DNA from: an uncultured Rubripirellula sp. | GTDB lineage: Bacteria; Planctomycetota; Planctomycetia; Pirellulales; Pirellulaceae | Assembly (NCBI GenBank): GCA_938075415.1 | Contig: CALJHC010000013.1 | Coordinates: 186,001 to 250,000, forward strand | Direction: 5' to 3' | Length of the DNA: 64,000 bases | Shown here: positions 29,364-37,830 of the stretch, in pieces | Numbering within the stretch: position 1 is the stretch's first letter | Layout: each line of letters begins with the position of its first letter | Translations under genes and position numbers: made by a program | The notes under the pieces: generated by a model | Told to the model about the DNA's origin: nothing | What the model saw: only the letters and a program-made list of their open reading frames with translations | The model's database searches: none

Positions 29364-30578
29364 CCTTGATTGGATCACATAAGGAAATTCACCGGTCAAC
29401 CCTTCGACCATGAAACCCAACAAGTCGACCTTCTCTTGATCGGTGAGGTTGAGCGGTTTCATCTTGTCGCTTAACCACTCATTCCGATGCCCACCCTTGT
29501 CGTACCAATCAATGACTTCTTCCAAAGTTTGCTGGCTTCCGTCATGCATGTAGGGTGGTGACAAAGCAACATTTCGAAGGGTTGGGGTCTTGAAGGCGCC
29601 GCGGTCTTTATCTTCCTTGGTGACATCAAACCGACCTAAATCTGGCTTTGACGACTGCATCCCAACGCCCAGATTGTGGTACTGCTCGTCGGTGAAGTTG
29701 GCACCCGCATGACAGGCAGCACACTTTGCCTTGTTGAAGAACAGCACCATTCCACGCCGCGCCGAATCGCTCATCGGATAAATTTCGGTCTTCGCTTTCA
29801 ACTCGGTGTACTTGGCTTTTAATTCAGGTTCCTCGTCGAGATACTCAAGATCTTCGGCGAACTGCTTCTCAAACCTTGCAACCGCATCGTAGGCGTCGTA
29901 ACCCATTGGACCAGTGACCAAAGCACGCTCGAATGTTGCAATCGCCTTGCCAATGTTGTCGATGTTCACACCGTCCTCAAAGATGACATCGAACTGCTTC
30001 CGGTATCCCGAAATGCTGCTGACAGTTTTGACGCTCGCTTCGTGGGTGTTACCCATCTCGATGGGGTTAGCAATTGGACCGACCGCCTGAGCTTCGAGTG
30101 AGTCCGCTCGACCGTCCCAAAATTGCGCCCGACTGAGAATCCGGTTATAGCTGATCGGTGAGTTGCGTCCGCCTTGTTGCCCTCGGACACCCACACCGAA
30201 CGCAGTTTCGGCCCCGTATCCTAACATCGGGTCATGGCAAGATGCACAGGACACTGTGTTATCACTGGATAGACGCTTATCGAAATATAGTTGGCGGCCT
30301 AGTTCGATTTTCGCGCGGGTCATTGCATTGTCGTCGGGAATATAAAGGTTCCCGCTCGCCGCACTTAGGCCTTCGGGCAGTGTCACCTGCAATTCGAGGT
30401 GATTGTCCCCGTCTGACAACCATCGGTCCAGTTCATCATTCGTCAGAAGTCCTACGCCGGGAATTCCAGCAGTCAACGAAGGATCACCGAGAGTCACTAA
30501 ACTGGCATCCTGAGCTGATGCCAAGCCGCCCATCAAGAGGACGCCACCAAGGGCTACGTTTAATAAGTGAAGACGCAT
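29322..30578 (-). CDS. Di-heme cytochrome c peroxidase (CcpA/MauG family), periplasmic
   Basis: A 418-aa protein with a signal peptide (LLNVALGGVLLMGGLASAQ, cleavage near 22). It has two c-type heme motifs: CASCH (111-115) and CAACH (286-290). Between and after them are typical phrases of the family: LGRQLYFDKRLS, SARRGMVLFFNKAKC, FKTPTLRNVALSPPYMHDGS and VIDWYDKGG. The family reduces H2O2 with electrons from small cytochromes in the periplasm, or oxidises other substrates. It is followed by a strong terminator that lies within nnrE, and its 3' end overlaps that gene. No clear regulatory site is visible upstream. Confidence 0.93.
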   Translation of the reverse strand: MRLHLLNVALGGVLLMGGLASAQDASLVTLGDPSLTAGIPGVGLLTNDELDRWLSDGDNHLELQVTLPEGLSAASGNLYIPDDNAMTRAKIELGRQLYFDKRLSSDNTVSCASCHDPMLGYGAETAFGVGVRGQQGGRNSPISYNRILSRAQFWDGRADSLEAQAVGPIANPIEMGNTHEASVKTVSSISGYRKQFDVIFEDGVNIDNIGKAIATFERALVTGPMGYDAYDAVARFEKQFAEDLEYLDEEPELKAKYTELKAKTEIYPMSDSARRGMVLFFNKAKCAACHAGANFTDEQYHNLGVGMQSSKPDLGRFDVTKEDKDRGAFKTPTLRNVALSPPYMHDGSQQTLEEVIDWYDKGGHRNEWLSDKMKPLNLTDQEKVDLLGFMVEGLTGEFPYVIQSRLPPTIAADEKVVQ

Positions 30579-31169
30579 TCTTTAGCTCATCCTTTCAGAG
30601 TGATAGAAACGAGTCGATTCTACGAAGATTCGGGAACCGCCCGTTCCGCGAGCGATTCATCTTTCAGTCAGTTCAGGCTTTACCCATTCGGAACCATATC
30701 TCTCGGTCGCTTCTCCCCAATGAACTTTTCACCGCCTGAAAGAGTCAGACCGCAACTGACTAGCTAATTGTTAACCGAAACAGCGACCGGTCGACAACCC
30801 ACCCGCTAGCAGAAACCGCTTAGGATCCACTTTCTCGCCAATCGGTGATCGAAAAGGCTGAATTCCCGAAGCCCTTATCAAAAACCTAAGAAGTGCAAAA
30901 AGTGGCGGTTTTAGCAAGCGAAATGAGGGTAATCCGGCAAAGCCAGAGGTTTTGAGTCGGCCGCTTCTGCTGTCGAAAACCGATAGGCCATGAAAAGCTT
31001 TCCGCCATTTTTCAGAAGATTCGCTCGGCAAAGGCTCATGACACGTCCAGCGTTTGACTGCGGGAGATCCCAACACCAAAAATTCAGACCACCTCGCCAA
31101 TATAAAAACATTCTCCAAGCGGTATCCGTAGTTCATCCAAACCAAACGATCAACGACGTTAGACTCCCG
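30579..31169. other. Intergenic region between peroxidase gene and mutY
   Basis: About 590 bp. A 124-codon minus-strand frame (30771-31145) begins 24 bp after the mutY stop. It has no recognisable domain, no clear ribosome binding site and an arginine/leucine-rich composition typical of random frames. I list it only as doubtful. The rest should contain the peroxidase promoter. Confidence 0.4.
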
Positions 31170-32411
31170 CTATGAATTCGATTCCTGCTTACGAATGCGA
31201 TCAACAATTTTTCTGCCGCTAACACTCATCGGCAGGTTGTCGAGCTCGGTGACAGTTGCGAATTTCCAAGGCTTGGGCACCCGCCATGAATCACCGGGAA
31301 AGGGCCGGTAATCCGATTCATGGATTTGCAAATCAATGCGGAATCGAGTCACTGCATGCCGAAGGGATGCCAGTTTCTCACCCGGCACAATCATGAAACC
31401 CAACTCAGCACTCAAACCATGACCCGCCTTCAAAGCTGATTCATACGACTGCTCGGTTGTCCGAGGAAAATCCCAAAGGCCTGCCCATCGTACACCCTCT
31501 GGTAACAATCGAACCAAATAGCGGGACGAGTCAATCGTTGAATCAGAAGGCTTCTCCTTGATCACGAAAGCGAACTCTCTTCGATCCTCGTAGACTACCT
31601 TCTTTACTTTCCCAGGAATCTCGCCCTGCAAACCCAACCGGTTCGCCTCACAACTTGACGCAACGGGGCAACCTTTGCAGTCGGGTTCCGTGGGCCGACA
31701 AAGAAGAGCTCCGATTTCCATTGCAGCTTGATTAAAATTTCCCGGGTTTCGGGTGGGCAGCATCGCCTCGGCAAACTTCCACAACAGTTTCGTCGCTGCG
31801 CGATCGGTGACGGGTCCACGCATGCCAATCCAGCGACTGAAAACTCTCTGCGTGTTACCCTCTAAAATTGGAAGCCTCTGCCCTTGGGAGATCGATAAGA
31901 TCGCTCCAGCGGTGTACCTTCCAATCCCGGGCAATGCGATCACTTCTTCATAACTGCACGGGAACTTCGCATCGTGCTGCTCAACAATCACACGAGCAGC
32001 AGCGTGCAAAGACCTCGCCCTTCGATAATACCCCAACCCCTCCCAGTGCGCAAGAACTTCTTGTTCACTCGCTTCAGCCAACGCGTGAATGGTTGGAAAT
32101 GAATCCATGAACCGATGATAATACTCGACGACTGTCGCGACTTGAGTCTGCTGAAGCATGATCTCGCTGACCCAAACTCGATACGGGGTCGAATCAGATC
32201 GCCAAGGTAAGTCGCGAGATTCTTTCTTGAACCAACCTAACAAGCCTCGCCGAACCGAAGCACGCCATTTCGAGCTGGTCCAACACTCACCATGAAGGGG
32301 CGATTCATTCGATTCTCGCCACGCAACCAAAGCGTGATCAGATTTAGAAAGACACTTTGTCGTGATATCTTTCGTTGGCTCGGAATTGGTAGGCAACACG
32401 ATCAGACTCAA
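31170..32411 (-). CDS. mutY: A/G-specific adenine DNA glycosylase with unusual active-site residues
   Basis: A 413-aa MutY, which removes adenine mispaired with 8-oxoguanine. Features: catalytic Glu83 in SEIMLQQTQVATV; helix-hairpin-helix LPGIGRYTAGAIL (160-172); 4Fe-4S ligands C-x6-C-x2-C-x5-C (CRPTEPDCKGCPVASSC, 238-254); and a C-terminal NUDIX-like domain. The residue where MutY normally has the catalytic Asp (LDGN) is Glu184 (ILEGNTQRVFSR). The FSH loop used to read 8-oxoG is replaced by VTR in LRHAVTRF. Start: TTG at 32411, overlapping the upstream PDZ gene stop (TTGA), so translation is coupled. The N-terminal ~46 residues are an extension not seen in typical MutY, so the true start could lie further in. 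Confidence 0.9.
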   Translation of the reverse strand: MSLIVLPTNSEPTKDITTKCLSKSDHALVAWRESNESPLHGECWTSSKWRASVRRGLLGWFKKESRDLPWRSDSTPYRVWVSEIMLQQTQVATVVEYYHRFMDSFPTIHALAEASEQEVLAHWEGLGYYRRARSLHAAARVIVEQHDAKFPCSYEEVIALPGIGRYTAGAILSISQGQRLPILEGNTQRVFSRWIGMRGPVTDRAATKLLWKFAEAMLPTRNPGNFNQAAMEIGALLCRPTEPDCKGCPVASSCEANRLGLQGEIPGKVKKVVYEDRREFAFVIKEKPSDSTIDSSRYLVRLLPEGVRWAGLWDFPRTTEQSYESALKAGHGLSAELGFMIVPGEKLASLRHAVTRFRIDLQIHESDYRPFPGDSWRVPKPWKFATVTELDNLPMSVSGRKIVDRIRKQESNS

Positions 32412-33664
32412 GATTCTTGATACCGGCGAAGAACTAACGAAAGACTCTTTTCCTCTCCGCCGCGCCGATACATCAATTCAACCTCTTCACCGGGCAAATG
32501 CTCGTTGATCGCTCGTTGCAGGTCCCGAAAATGCTTGATCTCCGTACCATTAACGTCGGTGATGATATCCCCTCGCATCAACCCCGCCGCTTCAGCAGCA
32601 CTGTTCTCTTGGATACCCGTGATCTCGCAAACATCAAAATTATCAATGCACATCACACCGAGAAACCCGCCGCGTCGAAACTCAATTTGCAAACCCGGCA
32701 GGTTGTCACGAAGTATTTCAGCTCTTTCCTCAGATAAGCCCGTTCCCATCAAAATCAAAGAGGTGCGAAGAGGAACTTTGGTGAGCAGGTCGACACTGGA
32801 CTCAAGTAACTTGACATACCGAAAGTCAAGGGTGTCCAGACGCTGCATCTCCGTGAGCGGTATCAAGACTGAACCATCGATCTCGGCATCAACAAGAATC
32901 AGCGAACGAAGATCGGGCAATTGGCTGACTTCCGCTAAAACAGCAGCCTGTGCCGCGCCGCCCTCAACTCGTGCATTGTCGTAACCATCGAGCCACTCAA
33001 GCCACTGAAGGGCACTAAGGTCTCGGTTCCATCCATCACCAATCTCAACCAACATCCTCTGCCGACTTTGGGCGCCGATTGCAAAATCGGCGAGTCCAAC
33101 AAAAACGCCCGCCTGAACCAAAGCCCGCCTAGCTTGGCGACTTCGATGCTTCTTCACCTCGGCTAAAGCACCGCGGGCAATGGAAGCCGGTCGCCCAATC
33201 GACTGAGTCGATAACTCACCTAAACGCTCGAAGGCGCCGCCATCAGAACGAGGCGGAACAGCAATCGCGATCTCGATCATCGCAGCGGCCGCTCTCTCAA
33301 CCACTTCCAGGTCACCTTTTCGAATCGCAGCAGCGAGCGAGTCCACAACCCTGGGGCCAGCCGAGACCAATCGTTTACTGGCCAATTCACGACGAAGGTA
33401 ATGCTCATTTGCCAGTTGCTCTACCCAGTAACTGACAGACTTACCTTCAATGTCCTGCTCAATCCCCCCTGAACCTGCTGTTCCCTTGGCTGTCGTTGAG
33501 CGATCTTCGGATTGAGTCAAACCCTGAGCCATGCCCGTTACTGCGCAGCAGAACACCAAGGCACCCACTGATGCGATTTGGTTCATCGAACCCCAGAGTG
33601 CATTGACCCGATCCCTGCTGGATCCGTGCTGAGTATTCTTTCGACTCATTGACCTCTTCTCCAA
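32408..33664 (-). CDS. Secreted/anchored PDZ-domain protein with repeat region
   Basis: A 418-aa protein. A hydrophobic segment (IASVGALVFCCAVTGMAQ, about 30-47) suggests export. Residues 75-240 form helical, HEAT-like repeats (SYWVEQLANEHYLRRELASKRLV, then VERAAAAMIEIA). Residues about 240-320 have leucine-rich-repeat character (LPDLRSLILVDAEIDG). The C-terminal ~90 residues are a PDZ domain (GFLGVMCIDN, then NSAAEAAGLMRGDIITDVNGTEIKHFRDL), which binds C-terminal peptides. No protease domain is present, so it is not a DegP relative. It precedes mutY with a 4-bp overlap. The pairing has no obvious shared role. Confidence 0.82.
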   Translation of the reverse strand: MEKRSMSRKNTQHGSSRDRVNALWGSMNQIASVGALVFCCAVTGMAQGLTQSEDRSTTAKGTAGSGGIEQDIEGKSVSYWVEQLANEHYLRRELASKRLVSAGPRVVDSLAAAIRKGDLEVVERAAAAMIEIAIAVPPRSDGGAFERLGELSTQSIGRPASIARGALAEVKKHRSRQARRALVQAGVFVGLADFAIGAQSRQRMLVEIGDGWNRDLSALQWLEWLDGYDNARVEGGAAQAAVLAEVSQLPDLRSLILVDAEIDGSVLIPLTEMQRLDTLDFRYVKLLESSVDLLTKVPLRTSLILMGTGLSEERAEILRDNLPGLQIEFRRGGFLGVMCIDNFDVCEITGIQENSAAEAAGLMRGDIITDVNGTEIKHFRDLQRAINEHLPGEEVELMYRRGGEEKSLSLVLRRYQES

Positions 33665-34408
33665 AACTTTCAGCAGTCACTTTTGCCGAAGCGACGACGC
33701 TGCGTTGCCGTTCACACGCCTAATCCTAACGTTTTCTATCTTTGCTTGTTTGCCAACCCCGCCAATGTCACCACTTGGGTTGACCCCGTTTCACCCTGCC
33801 AAGAGCCGAAACCTCGCGATCTAAGCGATCACTGCCAAAGCTAGATCGATAAGCGGGCAAACGCTCTCAGGATCAGTGTACGAGACATGGCGATCCTTGG
33901 CGGCGCAATTTGCATTCAAACGCAGAGAAACGCAGAGAAACGTTTGTTGCAGCATCCAGTGGAAGGCGTCGCCCTTTTTCGTCCGCTGCAACGCGACCAC
34001 GCATCAGCGGGTAAGCCCACCTGCTGAACCCCTCGCAACACTTCTGTAAATCCAGTTACCTAAGCACACTGAGAACTGCCCCGAAAATCCTCAACGCGTT
34101 TGGAAATCCGCAGCGCAATTGGAAATCCGCACCGCACTTGGAAATCCGTACCGCACTTGGAAATCCGTACCGCGACTGGAAATCCGCAGCGCGACTGGAA
34201 ATCCGCAGCGCGACTGGAAACAGAAGGCCACTGGAAACTAAGATTCCATCAAGCAAGGCAAACAACGCAGCTAAAAGCACCAATCAACTCAAACTACGTT
34301 CAACCCGAGTCTTTCCGCCTTAACCACGAACTTCTTATCAATCACTGACCCTGTGAGCAACCTGCGACAGTTACCAGACTCTGCGGAACCTGAATCGCAG
34401 TGCAATCG
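33665..34408. other. Intergenic region containing a tandem-repeat array
   Basis: About 740 bp with no supported gene. It holds a short direct duplication (cgcagagaaa twice near 33924-33943) and the 19-bp array at 34101-34214. Frames on both strands across the array are generated by the repeats. Confidence 0.5.
34101..34231. repeat. 19-bp tandem-repeat array, six copies plus a decayed one
   Basis: Six consecutive 19-bp units lie at 34101-34214. The last two are identical (tggaaatccgcagcgcgac). The others vary at the bases after tggaaatccg (cagcgcaat, caccgcact, taccgcact, taccgcgac). A partial copy (tggaaacagaaggccac) follows at 34215-34231. A weaker copy (cgaaaatcctcaacgcgtt) precedes it. 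The unit is not a multiple of three, so it is not coding. Confidence 0.9.
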
Positions 34409-36232
34409 CTAGGATCGAATCGTTGCAAGCACTTGGCCAGTCGCAATCTGCTCACCCACAGCAACCTTGATGCTGTCGACAACACCGTCCACCGGTGAAG
34501 CGATCTCCATCTCCATTTTCATGGCTTCGAGAATCAGGATTGGTTCCCCTGATTTCACCCGATCCCCGGGCTTGGTCAGTAGCTTGTAGACGGCACCAGG
34601 CATTTGCGAAGTGACTTCCGAGGTGTCTCCGCCCGAAGCTGTCAACGAGCCACCGGATTGCCCACCAGCCTGAGGCTTGATTCCAACACGATAAACACGC
34701 CCTGCAACGGTCACCATGTTGCCCTCAAATGCCATGGAGACATTTTTCCCGTCAACCGAAACGACATACTCAGCAGGCTGACCAGCTACCGGGGCGGTCG
34801 CAGCGGATTGCTCCGGTGCAGCATCAGGATCAATCTTCCTTACCCCCACCTCTGCCTCACCCTTGAGAAAACGAATACCTTTTTCTTTGCAAGTCGCCGC
34901 GATAAAGATGTTCTCATCAGTGATCGGTAATTCCTCATCCTGAAGCACCTTGGTCGCAGCAGGTATACCTTTGGAAGCATCCGCGTCATTCAGGACTAAA
35001 ACTTTTTCGGTTGTCGGCGGCAGCTCCAACTGTTCTTCCGCCAATTTGACAATCGCTTCGTCCGGCGGAACGGGCGTCTTTCCAAAATAACCCAGCACCA
35101 TTTTGCCGTAAGGCTCGGCAATCTTCTTCCAAGGTCCAAACATCACATTGTTGAATGCTTGCTGAAAATAAAACTGCGATACCGGAGTCACCGAGGTGCC
35201 GAAGCCTCCCCTGCGCACCACATCACTCATTGCCAAAATGATCTCTGGATATTTCTCCATGATCCCATTATCACGCAGCATTTGCGTGTTGGCGGTTAAA
35301 GCTCCACCGGGCATCGGACTCCAGGGGATCAATGGTTCTACGGCTGTCGCCTCCGGCGGCAAGAAATAATCCCGCATGCAGTCCTTGAAAACCTCTTCGG
35401 CCTCGCGAACCTTTTCAACGTCCACGTCGAGCTCGTATTCACTATTGCGCAGGGCATGCCACATAACGAGAACATCCGGCTGACATGTCCCGCCACTGCA
35501 GGGTGCCATCGACAGGTCAATCGCATTGGCCCCAGCGTCCAGTGCAGCCTTGTTGGCAAGGACGCTGACGCCCGCCGTTTCGTGAGTGTGAAAGTGTATG
35601 AACGCATCCGATGGCAAGATCTTCCTCGCCTCTCGAATCGTGTCGTAAACCTTGGAGGGCACAGCTGTCCCCGAAGCGTCTTTAAAACAGACGGCATCAA
35701 ATGGAATACCGGCATCAAGAATCTTTTGCAACGTCCCGACGTAAAATTCTGGATCGTGCGCTCCATGACAGCCCGGCGGCAGCTCCATCAGAGTCACACA
35801 GACTTGATGCTTTAGCCCCGCATCAGCGATGCACTGACCGCTATAGATTAAGTTTTCGACATCGTTAAGTGCATCAAAATTGCGAATGGTCGTCATGCCG
35901 TGTTTTTTAAATAAATCAGCATGCAACTTGATGATATCGCTGGACTGCGAATCTAAACCAACAACGTTCACTCCCCGAGCCAGCGTCTGAAGATTGGCGC
36001 TCGGCCCAGCGGTTTCTCGAAACGCATCCATCATGTCGAATGCATTTTCGTTGCAATAAAAATACAACGACTGGAACCTCGCCCCACCACCTGCTTCGAA
36101 CCAGGATATCCCGGCATCTCGAGCAGCTTCGACCGCAGGCAGAAAATCTTTTGTGAAAACTCGGGCTCCATAGACAGACTGAAATCCGTCACGGAACGCG
36201 GTGCACATGAATTGAATTTTTTTCTTTGTCAC
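34409..36232 (-). CDS. oadA: Oxaloacetate decarboxylase alpha-type subunit with biotin carrier domain
   Basis: A 607-aa carboxyltransferase of the OadA/pyruvate carboxylase CT family. It moves CO2 between the substrate and biotin. The TIM-barrel region starts FMCTAFRDGFQS (metal Asp) and holds VCFKDASG (catalytic/metal Lys) and HFHTHETAG (His-x-His metal site). Residues 525-607 are a biotinyl domain with EAMKMEM, biotin-lysine at 572. Several motifs differ from classical OadA (RDAHQS, KDMAG and HSHATTG), so the true substrate may not be oxaloacetate. Start: GTG at 36232. The order oadG-oadB-oadA and the short gaps (53 and 54 bp) make an operon in which this protein is the cytoplasmic carboxyltransferase. 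Confidence 0.87.
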   Translation of the reverse strand: MTKKKIQFMCTAFRDGFQSVYGARVFTKDFLPAVEAARDAGISWFEAGGGARFQSLYFYCNENAFDMMDAFRETAGPSANLQTLARGVNVVGLDSQSSDIIKLHADLFKKHGMTTIRNFDALNDVENLIYSGQCIADAGLKHQVCVTLMELPPGCHGAHDPEFYVGTLQKILDAGIPFDAVCFKDASGTAVPSKVYDTIREARKILPSDAFIHFHTHETAGVSVLANKAALDAGANAIDLSMAPCSGGTCQPDVLVMWHALRNSEYELDVDVEKVREAEEVFKDCMRDYFLPPEATAVEPLIPWSPMPGGALTANTQMLRDNGIMEKYPEIILAMSDVVRRGGFGTSVTPVSQFYFQQAFNNVMFGPWKKIAEPYGKMVLGYFGKTPVPPDEAIVKLAEEQLELPPTTEKVLVLNDADASKGIPAATKVLQDEELPITDENIFIAATCKEKGIRFLKGEAEVGVRKIDPDAAPEQSAATAPVAGQPAEYVVSVDGKNVSMAFEGNMVTVAGRVYRVGIKPQAGGQSGGSLTASGGDTSEVTSQMPGAVYKLLTKPGDRVKSGEPILILEAMKMEMEIASPVDGVVDSIKVAVGEQIATGQVLATIRS

Positions 36233-36286
36233 GTTTGTCGTCTTTCCAAACAGAACTCGATTTCACACAGATTGCGAAGGTGAAAA

Positions 36287-37456
36287 TTAGGTTAATACCG
36301 ACCAAAGTACACCCGCTGCAATCGCTGACCCAACAACGCCGGCAACATTCGGAGCCATTGCGTGCATCAATAGAAAGTTGTGTTGATCCTCTTGCTGACC
36401 AACCATCTGAACCACTCGTGCAGAATCGGGTACAGCGGAGACACCCGCAGCACCAACAAGTGGGTTGATTTTATCCTTTAAAAACAAATTCATCGTTTTC
36501 GCAAACAAAACGCCACTGGCTGTGGCAATCGCAAACGACAACGCACCCAGGAAGAAAATCCGCAGTGACTCAGGCTTCAAAAAGGTATCCGCCTGCGTAC
36601 TGGCGCCAACTGAAAAACCAAGAAGGATCGTCACGATATCGATCATCGATGTCCTTGCCGTCACCGCCAAACGCTCGGTCACCATGCTTTCTTTCAACAG
36701 GTTGCCAAAGAATAACATTCCCAGCAAAACCACCGCACCGGGAGCGATCATTGTTGAAATCAAGAATGCCGCAACAGGAAAAATGATTTTCTCTCGCTTG
36801 CTTACTTTCCTGGGCGGAGCCATTCGAATCAGGCGTTCTTTACGCGTGGTCAACAGCTTCATGATCGGTGGCTGGATCACCGGCACCAATGCCATGTATG
36901 AGTAGGCAGCAATGGCAATCGCGCCAAGTAAATGGGGTGCTAATTTGGCCGCCAAGAAAATCGCTGTCGGCCCATCGGCACCACCGATGATCCCAATCGC
37001 TCCCGCCTCGGGAAAGGTAAAACCGAGACACAAAGCCCCAAAGAAGGTTAGGAAAACACCCATCTGCGCCGCTGCCCCGAGCAACACCAACTTGGGATTA
37101 GAGAGCATCGTTGAAAAATCGGTCATCGCTCCAATACCAAGGAATATCAGGGGAGGGTAAATCCCATGCTCAACTCCCGCATACAGATAACTCAGTACGC
37201 TTCCAGCAATGTACTGAACCGTCCCATCCTCTGTAATGATCCAGCTTTCACTGTCATAAACACTCAGTGACATGCCGGGAATCATGGGAATATTGCCAAC
37301 AACCGCTCCCATACCAATCGGAACCAACAGCAGTGGTTCGTAATCTTTGGTAATTGCCAGCGCGATAAACACCACGCCGATCACAATCATGATCAGATTA
37401 CCGAACGTCATCGACGCAAATCCGGTCGTCTGTAAAAACTCAGTAAAAATATCCAT
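36287..37456 (-). CDS. oadB: Sodium-pumping decarboxylase beta subunit
   Basis: A 389-aa integral membrane protein of the OadB/GcdB/MmdB family. It decarboxylates carboxybiotin and uses the energy to export Na+. About nine hydrophobic segments are visible. The conserved GGADGPTAIFLA motif holds the Asp needed for Na+ and proton movement, and a second motif is the GAAGVSAVPDSARVVQ region near residue 335. Length is normal for the family. It lies between oadG and oadA with gaps of about 53-54 bp on each side. Confidence 0.93.
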   Translation of the reverse strand: MDIFTEFLQTTGFASMTFGNLIMIVIGVVFIALAITKDYEPLLLVPIGMGAVVGNIPMIPGMSLSVYDSESWIITEDGTVQYIAGSVLSYLYAGVEHGIYPPLIFLGIGAMTDFSTMLSNPKLVLLGAAAQMGVFLTFFGALCLGFTFPEAGAIGIIGGADGPTAIFLAAKLAPHLLGAIAIAAYSYMALVPVIQPPIMKLLTTRKERLIRMAPPRKVSKREKIIFPVAAFLISTMIAPGAVVLLGMLFFGNLLKESMVTERLAVTARTSMIDIVTILLGFSVGASTQADTFLKPESLRIFFLGALSFAIATASGVLFAKTMNLFLKDKINPLVGAAGVSAVPDSARVVQMVGQQEDQHNFLLMHAMAPNVAGVVGSAIAAGVLWSVLT

Positions 37457-37509
37457 CGTTAGCTTTCGTTCCGACTAACTTTTGCCGCGATTATCAAAGA
37501 TCTGTTTTA

Positions 37510-37830
37510 CTATTTCGCCGACTGCCCGCCAGATGCCTGCCGCTGAAATTCCGTGTGTAACACAAACCCAATGGCGGCGAGTAATTCCATCTCCGTGTCC
37601 TCATCGTCTGCCTCATTGGAGATCGCCCGATGCTCTTCCACCTCAGGCCAAACACGTCCGACCAAAGCTAACACTTTGGGAAGTGATGCAATGAAGAGGC
37701 TGAGGAAAATGAGCACAAGAAAAACTATCAAAAGCCCCACGATGGCAATGATCAGTCCTTGATGAAGGTCACCTTCTTCGAAGGTCGTTGGAGCGGCTTG
37801 CAAAAGAATTGCTGGAACTTGCGTTATCAT
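37510..37830 (-). CDS. oadG: Small membrane subunit of sodium-pumping decarboxylase (OadG family)
   Basis: A 106-aa protein with one strong membrane helix (IIAIVGLLIVFLVLIFLSLFI, about 27-47) and a charged, mainly acidic C-terminal part ending in a Gly/Gln/Ser-rich tail. Position, size and topology match the OadG/gamma subunit, which holds the alpha and beta subunits together and binds Zn2+ in the classical enzyme. It is the first gene of the oadGBA operon. Sequence similarity in this family is low, so the call rests mostly on context. Confidence 0.82.
   Translation of the reverse strand: MITQVPAILLQAAPTTFEEGDLHQGLIIAIVGLLIVFLVLIFLSLFIASLPKVLALVGRVWPEVEEHRAISNEADDEDTEMELLAAIGFVLHTEFQRQASGGQSAK

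Noticed and set aside
30771..31145. 124-codon minus-strand frame just after mutY
   Set aside because: No recognisable family or start signal. Residue composition resembles a random frame.
34056..34348. Open frames on both strands across the 19-bp repeats
   Set aside because: The frames are produced by the tandem unit itself, and the unit length is not a multiple of three.
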